A DNA stretch of 64,000 bases from Leishmania donovani. Taxonomy: Eukaryota > Euglenozoa > Kinetoplastea > Trypanosomatida > Trypanosomatidae. Made by a program: the position numbers and the translations under genes. A model generated the notes under the pieces. It saw nothing but the letters and a program-made list of their open reading frames with translations. It did no database searches and was not told the DNA's origin. This document shows positions 40,876 through 52,885 of the stretch, in pieces; the stretch's first letter is position 1, and each line of letters opens with the position of its first letter. Where the stretch lies: positions 343,323 through 407,322 of the forward strand of contig NC_018235.1 of NCBI RefSeq assembly GCF_000227135.1, given 5' to 3'.

Positions 40876-42352
40876 GGCTGCCACGCAGAGAGGCCCCGTC
40901 CATCGAACTCCCACGTGGACTTGCGCACGCGACGATCACCTCCTTTCGATCTCGTGTGTACCGAGGTGGCGGGTGGAGGGGGCGCGTGCGTGCGAACTAC
41001 AGCACAAAGAGCACGAGGGAGGGAAGGAGCGAAAGGGAGCGACATGCACAGCCGCGCCCTGTAGCCGTGGCAGGAGCAGCCAAGCGAAGAGGAAAAGGGA
41101 GAAGAGGAAGACGAGCCAGTCGCGGAGGAAGAGGCGGTCGGAAACAGTTTCCCAGGAAGCGTTGAAGACGAGAGAAGCATGAAGCGCACACAACCCGTCG
41201 TGCGCGTCGGCGTGCTTAAAAGTCCTCTCTTATTCGATCGCACGCGATGCGCAAGAGGCGACAACACGCATGAATTATCAGTAGAGAGAAAGAGGCACAC
41301 CCATAGCACAGGATGCGTGCTGCGGGGTGAGTGTCTCCTACGTCCGGTCACATCGTCTAGGCAATGAGCCGCACACATTGCCGAGATCAGCGAGGGAGGG
41401 AGGGGGCAGTCTGTCAGTGTACGTGCGTGCGTGCGTGTGTGTGTGTGTGTGTGTGTGGAGACAGATCGAAGAAAGAGCTCGGTCGCTTTCTCATCATCGA
41501 TCCGCACGCACGCATACGTTTAACGCGATCACCCCCTGCACACTAGCAGAGTGGTGCTTCGTTCCGATATGTCTGCTTCGCACCTGTACAGAGAGCGTCA
41601 TCGACAGAGAGAGAGAGACGAAGAGATGGCGCGCGCGGAGGAGGGGGAAACGCGCGCGCACGCACACACACACACAGCGAGTGCAGCCAGACTGAGAGGC
41701 ACATGCAAGCACGGGCAGTCGGGCACAGAGAGAGGGAGACCCGCCCAACGCGCAGCAAAATAAGAGTGGTGCGTCCCACGCCCCACAAGGAACACGACAG
41801 TACCAGGAGCAGCCGCGGATCGGGACGCCTCGCGCACATATCTGCCGAGGAGAGAGCGGACGAACACCACAAGAGAAAAAAGTGTGTGGGGGATCCGCAG
41901 CGCTTCTGGCATGCAACTATACATCAAAATACATACGAAACCACGCAAGAGGCGGGGCGGGCGGGGCACTCGAAGCGCATTTACGTACATCGCAAAGGCA
42001 ACCGGCCAAGAAGGCGAAGGGGAAGACGTCTGCACGGGCACAAAGGCGTCAGTCACGCATGCGCGTGCCATGCATGGACGTGCACGAATACGCAAAGTCA
42101 GAGTGAGAGAGAGGCAGAGCGGGGCACACGCAATTGTGCAGAGTGAAAAGTTCGCGGAGGAACACACGTGGCTCAACAACAAAGAGTGGGGAGGGCACGG
42201 GGCCTGAAAACGCGCCTGCGCGCGCGTATCCTCTGTGTGTGTGTGTGTGTGTGCGGCTTCGTTTGTGAGTGGGTGCGTGTTGAGGAGGTGTCACCTCCCC
42301 ACCCCCCGCCGGCAGCTTGCGGCGGTGCTCAACCGGGGCGTACCCGAGCGTT
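40876..42352. other. Intergenic, no gene seen
   Basis: Purine-rich spacer on the + strand with GT/GTGC repeats near 41420-41457, a CA repeat near 41660-41678 and a GT repeat near 42235-42252. Open frames on both strands are repeat translations. Confidence 0.75.
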
Positions 42353-44050
42353 CTAGTCTTCGTCCTCTTCCTCCTCTCCACTAGCGTCGAGCTGACGCTG
42401 TAGACTGATCGCCTTCATCGAGTACGCCTCGCGCTGACGTCTGTCGCGAGCCTCCCATATCTTCGCTAGCGCCTCCTCCGTGTCTACGCCGATGCGCTCC
42501 TGCAGCACCTGCACCCCCGCCGCGTCCAGCTCGCCGGTCTCCTCGTCTATCAGCGCCTCGTCGTTCATAGGGTCCTCGGCCTCGTCCTCGGGCAACTCAT
42601 CGAAGGTATCCACCGGCAGCCCCATCTCTTGTCGCTGCTGCACGACGGCATCGCGAGCCTGGCGGTACGCCACGGCGGCGGACACAAAGCGCAGCAGGGC
42701 GTACATCACCGTACCTCCGCGCTGCTTCACCTGCGTCTCGACAACGTTGCGCAGCTCCTCCACCCGCTCGCGCACCTTGGCCGCTGCCTCCACCTCGTCC
42801 GCCAGAGTCGGGATGAGCTTCTGCCTCGGTTCACCTTCTTCTCTGTCGGCCTCCGCCCTGGCGGCATCCTCTTCGATCATCTCCTCCGTGTAGAACTCCT
42901 CCGGGTCGACCTCGCAATGGTACTCCCCATCCAGCCAGCAGGTCCGCAGAACACGCGCGGCGCGGCGCACCTGGCGCGTCGTCGGCTGCATGAACGGGAC
43001 GCTGGCGCCCTCCTCCTCTGCCGACGTGCCATTCTGCTTGGGGCGCCCCACGACATCACCCTCGTCGTTGCCCTCATCACCGCCGGTCGAATCGGCTAGC
43101 TCTGGCACAATTCGCTCCAGCTTGAGCGCCACCCCGCGGTCGTATGAGGCTACCGGATTGAAGGCACGCAGATGCTGTACCAGCACCGACGGCTTCAGCA
43201 GCGCGGCCACCTTTTCGGCCGAGCTCGTCGCCTTGGGCGTGGCATTGAGCAGGAGGTAGCACAAGCAGCGAAAGACAAGGTATTTGACGTACGGGACGCA
43301 GATGCAGCGGTGGTCGCGATGCTCCGTGAGGCGCTCCGCCAGTTCCGCCGCGGCAGGGGAGAGCGCGGGAGCGGCACTTGCCATCGAAGGTGCGGTGGTC
43401 GCCTCCACGAGCGCGGCCTCCTGTGCAGCAGCACGGTGGTAAGCACCGAGTGTGGCATCCTGCGCAATGCGCACCCGCTCTGCCTCCTCCTCCAGCTCGT
43501 GCTTCAGCTGGCCCACCGCGCTCTTGGGGAGAGTCAGCAGGAATCGCTGTGCCTTGAAGAACTCTCTGCGGGCCTCGGCCATCACGGCCTCCTTCTCCTG
43601 CGCTGCGACGGCGCGAGAAGCCGAGTCCCTCTCCGACGTCGCGCCTGCACCGTCCTCGCCAGCGTCCTCGCCGCCTTTCTCCGCCTTGATCGCCTCCTCC
43701 TCGTCCAGCAGCTCCTCCGCCTCGGCTTCGGCCGCTTCGTAAACCTCCCGCAGTTCCTCCTCGGCGGCTCGCTTCTTGCGAAGGCGATCCTGGAAGCGGT
43801 GAAAGCAGCGCTGGATCACGTCAACAGCTGCCTTCTCGTGCAACGCACGCTGCTGGCACCATTCCTGCCGCAGGTCATCCACCTTACGACGCCGCGTTGC
43901 GGCGTCCACCTTGCGCTCCTCCTCCTGGAGCTGATGGAGGAGGAAGAGGGCGAGGTACTCCTGCGGGTTGCTGGGCTGCGCTGTGACCGTCTCTGCGACA
44001 CCCTTCGCCAGGAGCATACCCACATGATTTTTTAAGTAGGCGCTATCCAT
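42353..44050 (-). CDS. Dpy-30 and IQ motif protein, likely flagellar
   Basis: Encodes 565 aa. Residues about 4-45 match the Dpy-30 dimerisation motif (YLKNHVGMLLAKGV, then NPQEYLALFLLHQL). Residues about 73-95 fit an IQ-type calmodulin-binding helix (VIQRCFHRFQDRLRKKR). The rest is Glu/Ala-rich coiled coil with a central block (HRCICVPYVKYLVFRCLCYLL, about 245-265) and a strongly acidic C-terminus. Dpy-30 domains dock onto amphipathic helices in COMPASS and, more commonly in long coiled proteins, in axonemal radial spokes and related flagellar structures. With an IQ motif next to it, a radial-spoke or axonemal scaffold role is the better guess. The ATG at 44050 precedes the Dpy-30 motif by only three residues, so the start is secure. 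Confidence 0.9.
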   Translation of the reverse strand: MDSAYLKNHVGMLLAKGVAETVTAQPSNPQEYLALFLLHQLQEEERKVDAATRRRKVDDLRQEWCQQRALHEKAAVDVIQRCFHRFQDRLRKKRAAEEELREVYEAAEAEAEELLDEEEAIKAEKGGEDAGEDGAGATSERDSASRAVAAQEKEAVMAEARREFFKAQRFLLTLPKSAVGQLKHELEEEAERVRIAQDATLGAYHRAAAQEAALVEATTAPSMASAAPALSPAAAELAERLTEHRDHRCICVPYVKYLVFRCLCYLLLNATPKATSSAEKVAALLKPSVLVQHLRAFNPVASYDRGVALKLERIVPELADSTGGDEGNDEGDVVGRPKQNGTSAEEEGASVPFMQPTTRQVRRAARVLRTCWLDGEYHCEVDPEEFYTEEMIEEDAARAEADREEGEPRQKLIPTLADEVEAAAKVRERVEELRNVVETQVKQRGGTVMYALLRFVSAAVAYRQARDAVVQQRQEMGLPVDTFDELPEDEAEDPMNDEALIDEETGELDAAGVQVLQERIGVDTEEALAKIWEARDRRQREAYSMKAISLQRQLDASGEEEEDED

Positions 44051-44055
44051 GGCTG

Positions 44056-44090
<35 letters not shown>

Positions 44091-45824
44091 AGGGGGGAGG
44101 GAGGGAGGGGGTCTGTGGAGATGTATGTTGACGAGCGAGGCGACAGATGATATAAAGGAGTGCACGTCAGGCGTCTTCGGGTATTGACACCTTCGCCTGG
44201 GTCTTCTCTACACAGAGAGAGAGGCGCTTCGCGTGTGTAGCTGCAATGGATGGGGTATCAGTGAAAGGCAACAGTGACCACCTACTGCGCCATCAAGGGT
44301 GGAGTGGGAGGGGTTGTGGGGGTGCGACAACGGCATTCGCGTGTTGGGGCAAGGAGTGTGTGCGTGCGTGTGTGCACCAGTTCGTACAATGTAACGACCC
44401 CCCCGGAGGGTTGGGAGAAGATGAGGAGGAAGAGAAGGTAAACGCGTCCAGTGAACCACAGCGCGTGGAGACGGCCGTCGAGAGAGGGAGGTGGAGTGGC
44501 CGGCGTTGCAGAGGGACGGGCGGAAGGGCGAGGAGGCGAAACGTCGAATGGTGGAGACGGAAAAAAAGCATAGAGAGAAAGAGATGCACCGCCACCATTA
44601 CCATCCCTGCGCTCTCCCATCATCACCGCCTCCATTATCGGCCTGCTCGTGGCTGCAACAGGGGTGGTCGCAAAGGGGGCTGCTGTGGTGCTGCGCTCAC
44701 GCCGTCCATGCACCGTGTGGCGGAGTGACACGGCAGCCGCCGTCGGGGAGCACTACCGCACTGTCGCTGCGTCCACCGTGACGGAAGGGGGTCTGGCATG
44801 CATGTCTGAGCGTGTGAGGATGTGTGCTGTGCGTATGCCCTAGTTGATCGCTTAATGCCTACGGCTCGCTTCCACACACACACACACACACATTCTCTCT
44901 CTTACGTTGGGTGTTGCTGTCATGGAGGTGCGCGCACGGCGCATACGCCAACTTCGCATCGGCATATCCTCGCATCGCCCCTTCTCCTCCTCCTCCTCCT
45001 CGTCCTCGTCCTCCTTGTCGGCACGCGAGCACAGACACGTACTTACGCGCGTTGCAGCCCACTCTGTATAACGCCCCAGCAACGCAGACACACCAAAAGC
45101 ACAAAGAGAGGCCTCTTCGCCGACAGCGGACACGACGATAGCATAGAAAAGGAAAAGAAGCGGCTTGACTTGCGCCCAGGGGAGGCGCCTTTACGGGGAC
45201 ACGCACACACGCACACAGGAGGAGGAAGAGGAGGAGGAGGAAAGGAGGAGGTGATCGGCGCTGTGGATCAGAAAGTCATCGACGAAGCGAACGAAAAAAG
45301 ACTGTGGAATAGAAAAGGGCAAGGGATGGGGGAAAGCGTATGTGTGTGAGCGTGCTAAGGCCTGGCAGGCACGCAGTGAAAGGGCCCCCACAGGTCCGAC
45401 ATGCCTGAGATGCGGACGGTCGTTGCACAACTTTAACATGGGCCTCCACCCCCTCGCTAGAAATTACGCCTTTCCTCGTTGCCGCTTCGTTCGCTACACG
45501 GACACCGTCCACACCCGTATACGCGTTATTCGTTATCACACATCCGCTATCCTTTTCACACGAATCTCGTTGGAGCCTGTCTGGGGGTGTGGGTGTGTGG
45601 GTAGATAAGCGGGTGGGCAGATGCGCACACCACTGATGGAGAGGTGAAGATGCGAAGTGGAGCGGAAAAGGCAGAAACGGTATGTCGCGAGGAGAGAGAG
45701 GGGTGCACGATTCATGCTCCTGCTCCTTTCCTCGTCTCGCCTCTGGCGATGTTGTTACCGTCACTCCCCACACAGAGAGAGAAAGAGGTGTCTGCCTGCT
45801 GAGTCCTTGAACAGGGCGAAGAGG
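44051..45824. other. Intergenic between Dpy-30 and TMEM65 genes
   Basis: Contains the GT microsatellite, a CA repeat near 44874-44891, CTC/CCT triplet runs near 44983-45010 and GGA runs near 45221-45250. No gene supported. Confidence 0.75.
44057..44088. repeat. GT microsatellite abutting the Dpy-30 gene start
   Basis: Sixteen GT units, read as CA on the transcribed strand, end only 6 nt before the ATG at 44050. If the spliced-leader site lies upstream of it, the repeat forms most of the immediate 5' leader. Confidence 0.95.
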
Positions 45825-48326
45825 CTACATCTTGTCGTTGCCTCGCAGGAGCGCCTCCCGCGCTGCCCCCTCCTCCTCCCATAGCCGCTGCCGCAGTGTT
45901 GCCTCTTCCTTCTCCATCGTCTTGCAGTGACGCTGGTGACTGCGCGCAGCCTCTCGCTGGAAGTGGTGACGGTCGCGCTCCTCCTGCTCTGCCAGCTGTG
46001 TCGACCCGCTCATGAACAGCAGCGGGATCATGCCAAGGATGAGCCCAAACACCATCCCCAGCGTGTTCCCCGCCTGCGTGGCACGCGAGTAGGCATCGCT
46101 GCGCTGCTGCTCCATCGTCAGACGTGGCGGTGCTGCCCGCGTATAACGCTCGGCTAGGCCGTGCACTTGAATTCCCGCCACGCCGCTGACAACGCCGCCG
46201 AGACTGGCGGCGGCCATCTGCGAGAGGCCTAGGCTGCCGGATAGGGCGTTGTCGATTGCACCACCGGCGAGGACAAGGGTGGAATTATCCAGCATCCCAA
46301 AGGCCAGGAACGGCGGCGCGGCGGCCGCGACAATCCTCAGGTACGTCGGCCACGGAATGTAGCCCGGGTCCTGCTTGATGGAAGCGCTCGCTGCGCTGGT
46401 GGCCGTGGCAGCTGAGGTGACCGGCAGAAAGGGGGAGGCACCCGCACCACCGCCGGCGGCGTCGCTGACACAGCCACGACTTCTGTTGGCAGCGCTGCTC
46501 TCGAGAGAGGCACGCGTAGGCGATGACATTGCCACAGATGCAGCAGGGCCACCAGCTACGGCGGCACCGTCACCGGCATCGCGACTCTCTGGCGCCGCCG
46601 CCGCCGCCGCTGATGGAGGACTCTTCTGCATCGCGCCGATGATACAAGTGCTAGCGGCCTTTGCTGTGCCAACCGCCATGTCCGTTCTTTGACGGGATAG
46701 CGTGGCAGACGCAGCGGCAGGGGGGTGTGCGCTCTTGGAAGCGGCAGGTGCAGCTTTAGCAGAGGAGCTTGTCCCACCTGGGCCGCGGCTGCTGCTCTGT
46801 GACGCTGTCGAGGGCATCGACGGCGGTACGGCTGTGACGACCGCAGCGGCGCCCTGAGCAGGGGCGGAGGCCGACGGCAGCACCGGGTCCAAGGTGTCCG
46901 CGCTTGCCTGGCCCTCCTTTGCGTGGCGACGCTTCGCCGGCGTCGAGTCGGCCATGCGCCGCACCCAGGCGTCGTACTCCTTGGAGGAAATAGAGTTGTC
47001 TCTGTCCGTGTCCGCCACCTTCACCTGCTCCGCCACCTCCTCGTAATCCACACCAAAGTACTCACTGGCCGCCCCCATGATGAGTAGCAGGCGTCGGCTC
47101 TCGGCGGACAGCTGGCCCAGCAGCTGCGGTCCCAGCGAGGGGTCGCTGTTCAGCAGCTCCGACAGCACATGCGCCACGTCGCGCTTGTAGCGGTTGCGGA
47201 ACGGCGACACCGATGTCGAGATGCGGACGCTGTGCGCCGTGACAGCGCGGTCGGTTGCTTTTGGTGAGCTCGACGAGTCTGCGTCCCTTCGAGCACCGAC
47301 AGCGGCGGTGGAGACAGCACTAGCAGCCGCGCTCGAGGGCGGAGAAGAGCCGGTCGCGACATACGAGGCAGCCTTCATCGGTTCCGCTGCCGCACGTACC
47401 TGTGAAGGCTCCTTCGCCGAGGGTGAAGCTTCACCGGCAAGCGTGGGTCGCATTGCTGTAAACGGCGCGCTGACCGCCGTGCTGGTCGAAGGAGAAGTCT
47501 CGGTGCTCGGTGATGCCGCCGCTGCACTGTCAGCGGCCGTGGAGGCTGTGGCGGCCGTTGCGAGTCGTTCGCCGCTGCCGTCGGCCTCCACGTCGTCGGT
47601 ACCGGCCTCATTGACGAGAGCCCAGAACTTGGGCTTCTTGTTTCGAATCCACGATGACGACGTCGTTGTGCTAGCGCTCTGCGTCGAGGTAGCATTCACG
47701 GTCCCAGCAGCACTGGCGTCGTTGCCTGATCTGCTACTGCCGGAGCTGCCACCATCGCTTGGCGTCGGCTCTTCTAGTCGAGACGTTGCCGAAAACGCTG
47801 TCGGGGGACCAGCAGCGCTAGGGTGATCCGCCTTCGGTGCTGTTCTAGGCGCCACACGGCCCTCTCCAACACTTGTAGACAAGTTCTGGCCCGACGTGGC
47901 GGTGGCGGCCGCAGATTTCTTGGCGAGCTCTGCCTTTGCTTTCTCTACCTCAGATAGTGCCCGCAGCGCTTCTCGCAGCCGATTAGTCATCTCCGCCAGC
48001 GACGCGCTCGACGCGGCTGTATAGGACGGAGCGCTGGGTGACGCAACTAATGACGCCGGCGCACCGGTGGAAGAAGAATATGGTGCATATGTCGCTGCCG
48101 CAGTGTCCGCAGCGGCGGCTGCAGTGCTTGTCGCTGCCGCGGACGGGTTCGGCGAGGACGGTGCGTTCGCGGTGCTGCTAGCCACGCCACTACCCACCGC
48201 CGCACTTGCTGTCGTCGCCACCTGCCGCCGCGAGTACGTGGGCGCGGGGGTGATGATCGCCCAGCTCGACAGGAGCAAGCCGCAGGAGGAGACCTGCCGC
48301 ATTGGCGCACGACCACAGCGTCGCAT
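45825..48326 (-). CDS. TMEM65-family mitochondrial membrane protein with EF-hand
   Basis: Encodes 833 aa. Residues 1-30 suit a mitochondrial presequence. Ala/Ser/Thr-rich low complexity follows to about 380. A helical block (DVAHVLSELLNSDP..SAESRRLLLI) leads into a canonical EF-hand loop at 439-450 (DTDRDNSISSKE; Asp, Asp, Asp, Ser and Glu at positions 1, 3, 5, 7 and 12). After another linker comes the TMEM65 domain (about 655-780): FLAFGMLDNSTLVLAGGAID, LGLSQMAAASLGGVVSGVAG and GNTLGMVFGLILGMIPLLF form its three membrane helices. Human TMEM65 is an inner mitochondrial membrane protein recently linked to mitochondrial Na+/Ca2+ exchange. Here the Ca2+-binding loop suggests calcium control, which is inference. 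Met9 (48302) is an alternative start. Confidence 0.92.
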   Translation of the reverse strand: MRRCGRAPMRQVSSCGLLLSSWAIITPAPTYSRRQVATTASAAVGSGVASSTANAPSSPNPSAAATSTAAAAADTAAATYAPYSSSTGAPASLVASPSAPSYTAASSASLAEMTNRLREALRALSEVEKAKAELAKKSAAATATSGQNLSTSVGEGRVAPRTAPKADHPSAAGPPTAFSATSRLEEPTPSDGGSSGSSRSGNDASAAGTVNATSTQSASTTTSSSWIRNKKPKFWALVNEAGTDDVEADGSGERLATAATASTAADSAAAASPSTETSPSTSTAVSAPFTAMRPTLAGEASPSAKEPSQVRAAAEPMKAASYVATGSSPPSSAAASAVSTAAVGARRDADSSSSPKATDRAVTAHSVRISTSVSPFRNRYKRDVAHVLSELLNSDPSLGPQLLGQLSAESRRLLLIMGAASEYFGVDYEEVAEQVKVADTDRDNSISSKEYDAWVRRMADSTPAKRRHAKEGQASADTLDPVLPSASAPAQGAAAVVTAVPPSMPSTASQSSSRGPGGTSSSAKAAPAASKSAHPPAAASATLSRQRTDMAVGTAKAASTCIIGAMQKSPPSAAAAAAPESRDAGDGAAVAGGPAASVAMSSPTRASLESSAANRSRGCVSDAAGGGAGASPFLPVTSAATATSAASASIKQDPGYIPWPTYLRIVAAAAPPFLAFGMLDNSTLVLAGGAIDNALSGSLGLSQMAAASLGGVVSGVAGIQVHGLAERYTRAAPPRLTMEQQRSDAYSRATQAGNTLGMVFGLILGMIPLLFMSGSTQLAEQEERDRHHFQREAARSHQRHCKTMEKEEATLRQRLWEEEGAAREALLRGNDKM

Positions 48327-51300
48327 TACGGAGATTTGTGTAATGAGCGTGTGTGCGTGATGGGCAGTCGGCGGAGGCTGAGCGCTCCTGTCGCCTCCCT
48401 TCCTCTAATCGCTGCTTGCCTCCTTCTCTATGATGTGATCTATGTTGCTGCGTCGGTCGGTACCGCGTGTGTGTCTCTCGCTATGTTTATCCTTGTATAC
48501 GTCGCTCCCTCGCACACACGCTTGTGATGGCACACCTCTGGCGGAGGGGAGGGGAGGGAGAGTGGCGCGGTCCGCTCAGCCCCTCCCCTTGCGTCCGTGC
48601 GTGTGCCTCTACACCTTGAGAACAACACGCTCTGGGGAGACCAGTGAGCAGAAGCGTGAAAGAAAAAGGGAAGGAGGCAGAGCAGAGCAGAGGAGAGGGG
48701 AGAAGGAGGCTCGTCAGAGACGACACATCCACACGTAGCACACACACAGAGAGAGACGGAGCTGTGCGAGTGATGAGGAGGGGGGGCGGTGGGTCAGTGG
48801 CCAGGGAGAAGGGGGAGGGGAGAGGCAGAAGTGTGTGTAAGAGAAGTAGGCGAGCAACAACACGAAGAAATTACAGCAAATTGAAAACCTTGGCAAGGTA
48901 CGTGCAGATGTGCGCGTGCACTGGGAAGGGACGGTGGTGGCGGTTCTGAAGAGACGCGCAAGTGATGGCGAAGACGATGATGCCAATGCCCTTTTGAGGC
49001 CGCTTTCTCATCATACACACAGAGAGAGAGACACGCAAACGCCTGCGCTGAAGACAGAGAAAGGGGAGGGGGGAGCGTCAGCGACAGAGCCGGCCGCAGA
49101 GGTGATAGTGATACTAGTAGAAATAGGCGTGTGCGCAAGTAAGCGCGCAGGTGAGTGCATGTAGGATTCGAAGGTGGCGGACAGGGGGGGAACTCTGCGG
49201 ATGTGTGCGCATGCTTGAGACAAGGAGCAAGGAAGCGGAGAGAGGGAGGAGGAGATGAAGATGTTATGTCGGCAGAGGGAAAGCTCAACAGGTTACGGCA
49301 TCCCTGCGCCTGATCGGTGAAGCTGCATCACCTTTCTGTGAGTGGCGTGCACGCACGGGGTTCTCCTCTGCCGTTGCGTGCACAGCGGGGAAAACTTTTA
49401 CTTTTAGCGCGTTCACCCTCCGCTATGGAGAGCATGAGTCCGACGCCACTCTGCCCACCGGCGTGCCACACGCCCCATCCCTCTGGTGCAGAATTTGTGT
49501 TGCCTCGGCTCCGGATGTCTGTCCCACCCCCACCCAAGCCATCGGTATCCGCGTGTGTACGTGTGTGTACGTGTACGTGTGTGTGTGTGTGTGTGTGTGT
49601 GACGGCGGTGCTTCCCTTCGCCCTTTGGCTTTGTTGTTGTTGCCGAAACTGTTTTCGTGGTAACGCGCGCCTCTGTGTCTGTGGCGAGGTAACGGCTCTG
49701 ATGTACAAGAGGAAGAACAATGCAGCAAGGATAGCGTCCACCAAAGGATTAGGGTGACTTGGGTTCGTGGGTGCGTGTGCGCCCACCTCTCCGCCTATTA
49801 CACCCCCCCCCCTCCTCCTCCTCCTCCTCCTCCTCGCTCCCTCTCAACCTATTCCCCTTGCATACGCCTGCCCATCAACACGGCTCGCCAGCGGACGAGG
49901 GACCTCGCCACCCGTGCCCGCACACATGCACGCCACGCGAGGCCCACAAGCGATCCATTAGGGAAAATCAGAAGCAAGGCGAAGGAGAGGGAGCAACACA
50001 GAGACAGAAAGAGACGGAGAGGAGGGGGGCGGCGGCGGCGGCGGCAGGCGAAGTTAACCAACATTAAAGCAAGCAAATACCAAAGACGCAGCGCGACAGG
50101 AGCCGCCAGACACATCATCCACCCCATCAAAACAGTTACAGGTCCACTAGCGACAAGAGATCGAGGAAAGAAAGGATGCACAGAAACGGAAAACGGTCAA
50201 GCATACATAGAGAGTAAGCGCCAGCTCCTCGGTTTTGGGCGGCAGATTAGTAGCATGGGGGGTTGGTTAGGGGAGTGTGTGGGGATGGGGGGTGGGTAAG
50301 GGACAGACAGATGTAAAAGGCGACGGAAAAGAATAAGAATGCAGACAAGACACACACAAGAGACACATGTGCATACGCACATAGGCCTGAAAAGGCGCAG
50401 AGAAAAAAAAACATGAAAGCATCGCTTGGAGTAACAACACACAATGAAAAGGGGAAGGGGGAGGAGGAACAAACAACAGGCACACACAGAGATAGAGAGC
50501 AGCGGCGGCGGCGGCGAATCGCCGACCCTACACAAACACACACCAACGCACGTACACAAGAAGAAGAGTACAGGATGGCGACTACACACACACACACACA
50601 ACGACTTTTCGCTTGTCTTTCGGAGTGATGAAGGACGAAGACGGTCAAGGGAAGACACACACACAAGAAAAAAAAAAACATTTTTTTTAGAAGACACGCA
50701 CGCACAAGCACGCGAAGCAGAGTGTGTGTCCCACAACGACAGCCGCCACGCCGTCATTCCTCCCCCCATCGCAGCACCACCGCTCACCAACACTCTCCGC
50801 GCGCACAGCTCCCCTGCCCTGAGCCTGCAAGCACTCCCTGCCCGCCGCCCATCTACACACTCCCCCCTCTCACCTTCCACAGACGTGCATGAGACGCACC
50901 GCCGGCAACACAACCAAGCCCGCGTAGCTCTCAGCGAAGTATCACAGAATGGTGCACTGCTCTTCTCTACCTACATATTCGAGAAAAGAGAAAAGTCGAC
51001 ACAAACATCTATGGGCGTGTCCTGCACCGCGCCTGTTAGCCAAGAGGGGGCACAGCGAGGGAGGGAGGGAAGGGAGCGTCGACGAAGCACGGCGCGATGC
51101 ATACTCGTCATCGTCATCCCATTCGCAAGAGAAGGAAGATTGTTATTCGGGTCCAGCTGGAGCAGGGAAGTGAGGTGAGAAAGAGGGGGACGGCGATGAC
51201 GCACCATGCGAGCGAGCGGGTGCGGGTCAGTGATCAAGGCGCGGGGAGAGAGAAGGCGATAAAACACGAGAGGAACATGGGGGCGGCCGCGGCGGTGCGG

Positions 51301-52885
51301 TGTTTCAAGACGGTGGGACAATCCCATCACGACAAAGGAGGGAGGGAAAGAACAACGGGAAGGCGAAAAGAAATTGAGAGAGAGCACCGGATACGGTGGT
51401 GGGGAGAGGGAGGAGGGAGGATGTGGATGAGAGAGAAGAAAGACAACAAAAATTCAACGCATCTATATATATATATATATCATGTGCATGCACGTACATG
51501 TATGTATATAGATAGTTGTGCGTATATATGACTCGGATCCGTCTTCATGAGCACGTGACAACACGAGGCGAAGGGCACACACACACACACCCCTAAATAT
51601 ATATATATCGATATAGAACTATGGGAATAGTCAAGCGAGCACGCAGGAGGCAAAACGGAGAAATGAAGATGGGAAGATGCTGGAGAGAATAAACGATGAT
51701 GGTGGTCATGCGCGCGGGAAGGGAAGGGAGGGAGGGAGGAGGGCGGCATCGAACACGATCGCCTGTGTAAGGGAAGAAGAATCAACACAACGGAAAGAGA
51801 GAGAGAGCACAATGGTCACCGAATGAACTTTTACAGTCATGCCCAGCGCACACCAGATACAGAGAGGAGCGGAAAGATGGGGATACCGACGCGGTAGACG
51901 ATCGAAAGAAAGACAGAGGTGCCCCCCTTCCCCACGCGTGCGCTCACCAACAACCCTCTAAGTGTGCGGCGCACATCATTGTTGTGCGCGCGTGTATGTC
52001 TATGTGTAAGTCTGTGTGCGTTTCGTTGTGGGTGTGGGTGCAGGAAAGTCTCAGAAGGCGAATAAAGAAGGATAGAGCAAGCGAGAAGAGAGAGGACGCG
52101 GAAAGGGTGCGAAGCAGATCTGCCGCCATCCATCTCCCCAGCACCCACGGCCGCGCGCACGCGCGCTCTTGCCTTTCTTGTCACCGCTCTCCGTGTGAGA
52201 GACGTCGGGTGAGGGGGCGGGGAGAAGAGCGGAGCTTAAAAAAGATGGGCAACAACAAACGAATGGTGATGAGATACAAAGAGAACCACAGCACACACGG
52301 AGATAGAGAGAGAGGGTGAGAGATACAGAGAAAAAGTGTGGCATACACCGATATGCGAGATGACGAGGGAAGGAAAGGAGGGAGGGAGAGGCGATGGACG
52401 GATGGATGGATGAGCGAGATAAAATCTAGCACGATACACATAAGCTAGAATATATATATATATACATGCATAATATGTAGAGAGATGCATGTGTATGTGT
52501 GTGTCGAGAGAGCGCAGGTAAAACAACAACAACAGAAGCCGAAGCATCGAAGACGCACATGTACATGCACACAGAGAGGGAAAGAGGGAGGGAGGGAGGG
52601 AGGTATACACAGGTGCAGACTCATTGTGAAAGCAAGAGAGAGCGAGAGAAAGAATAAAGGAAAGCCCAGGAACATGCACACGCACATGAGGGAGACGATG
52701 AAGACAAGGAAGCGATGAAAGCGAGAGAAAAGAAATGAAGCTGCTGTGTCAGTGTGTATAGATGACAGCGACGCACACGCGTGCCTCGTGGCAGACACCT
52801 GAGAGAAAAGACGGAAAAGATCGGAGTGAACAACTCAAGCGTGTATACTCCAAGGGAGGGCAGGGAAAGGGCAGGAGCGGACGCG
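48327..52885. other. Long intergenic region, about 4.5 kb
   Basis: Mostly purine-rich on the + strand. Contains a diverged SIDER-like fragment (49420-49500), a GT repeat near 49578-49600, CCT runs near 49803-49838, a CA repeat near 50585-50600, TA repeats at 51461-51480 and 52449-52463, and GGGA-type runs near 52575-52600. Open frames are all repeat-driven; no gene or RNA recognised. Confidence 0.7.
49420..49500. mobile_element. Diverged SIDER-like fragment
   Basis: Resembles the left end of the copies at 30273 and 57487: a CTCCGC start, then CGACGCCACTCTGCCCACCGG, GCCACACGCCCCATC and CTGGTGC, with mismatches and small indels. Only about 80 bases are recognisable, in the same orientation as the other copies. 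Confidence 0.55.

Noticed and set aside
40876..40914. Upstream extension of the small basic protein to a GTG start
   Set aside because: GTG initiation is not expected in trypanosomatid nuclear genes; the first ATG is at 40875.
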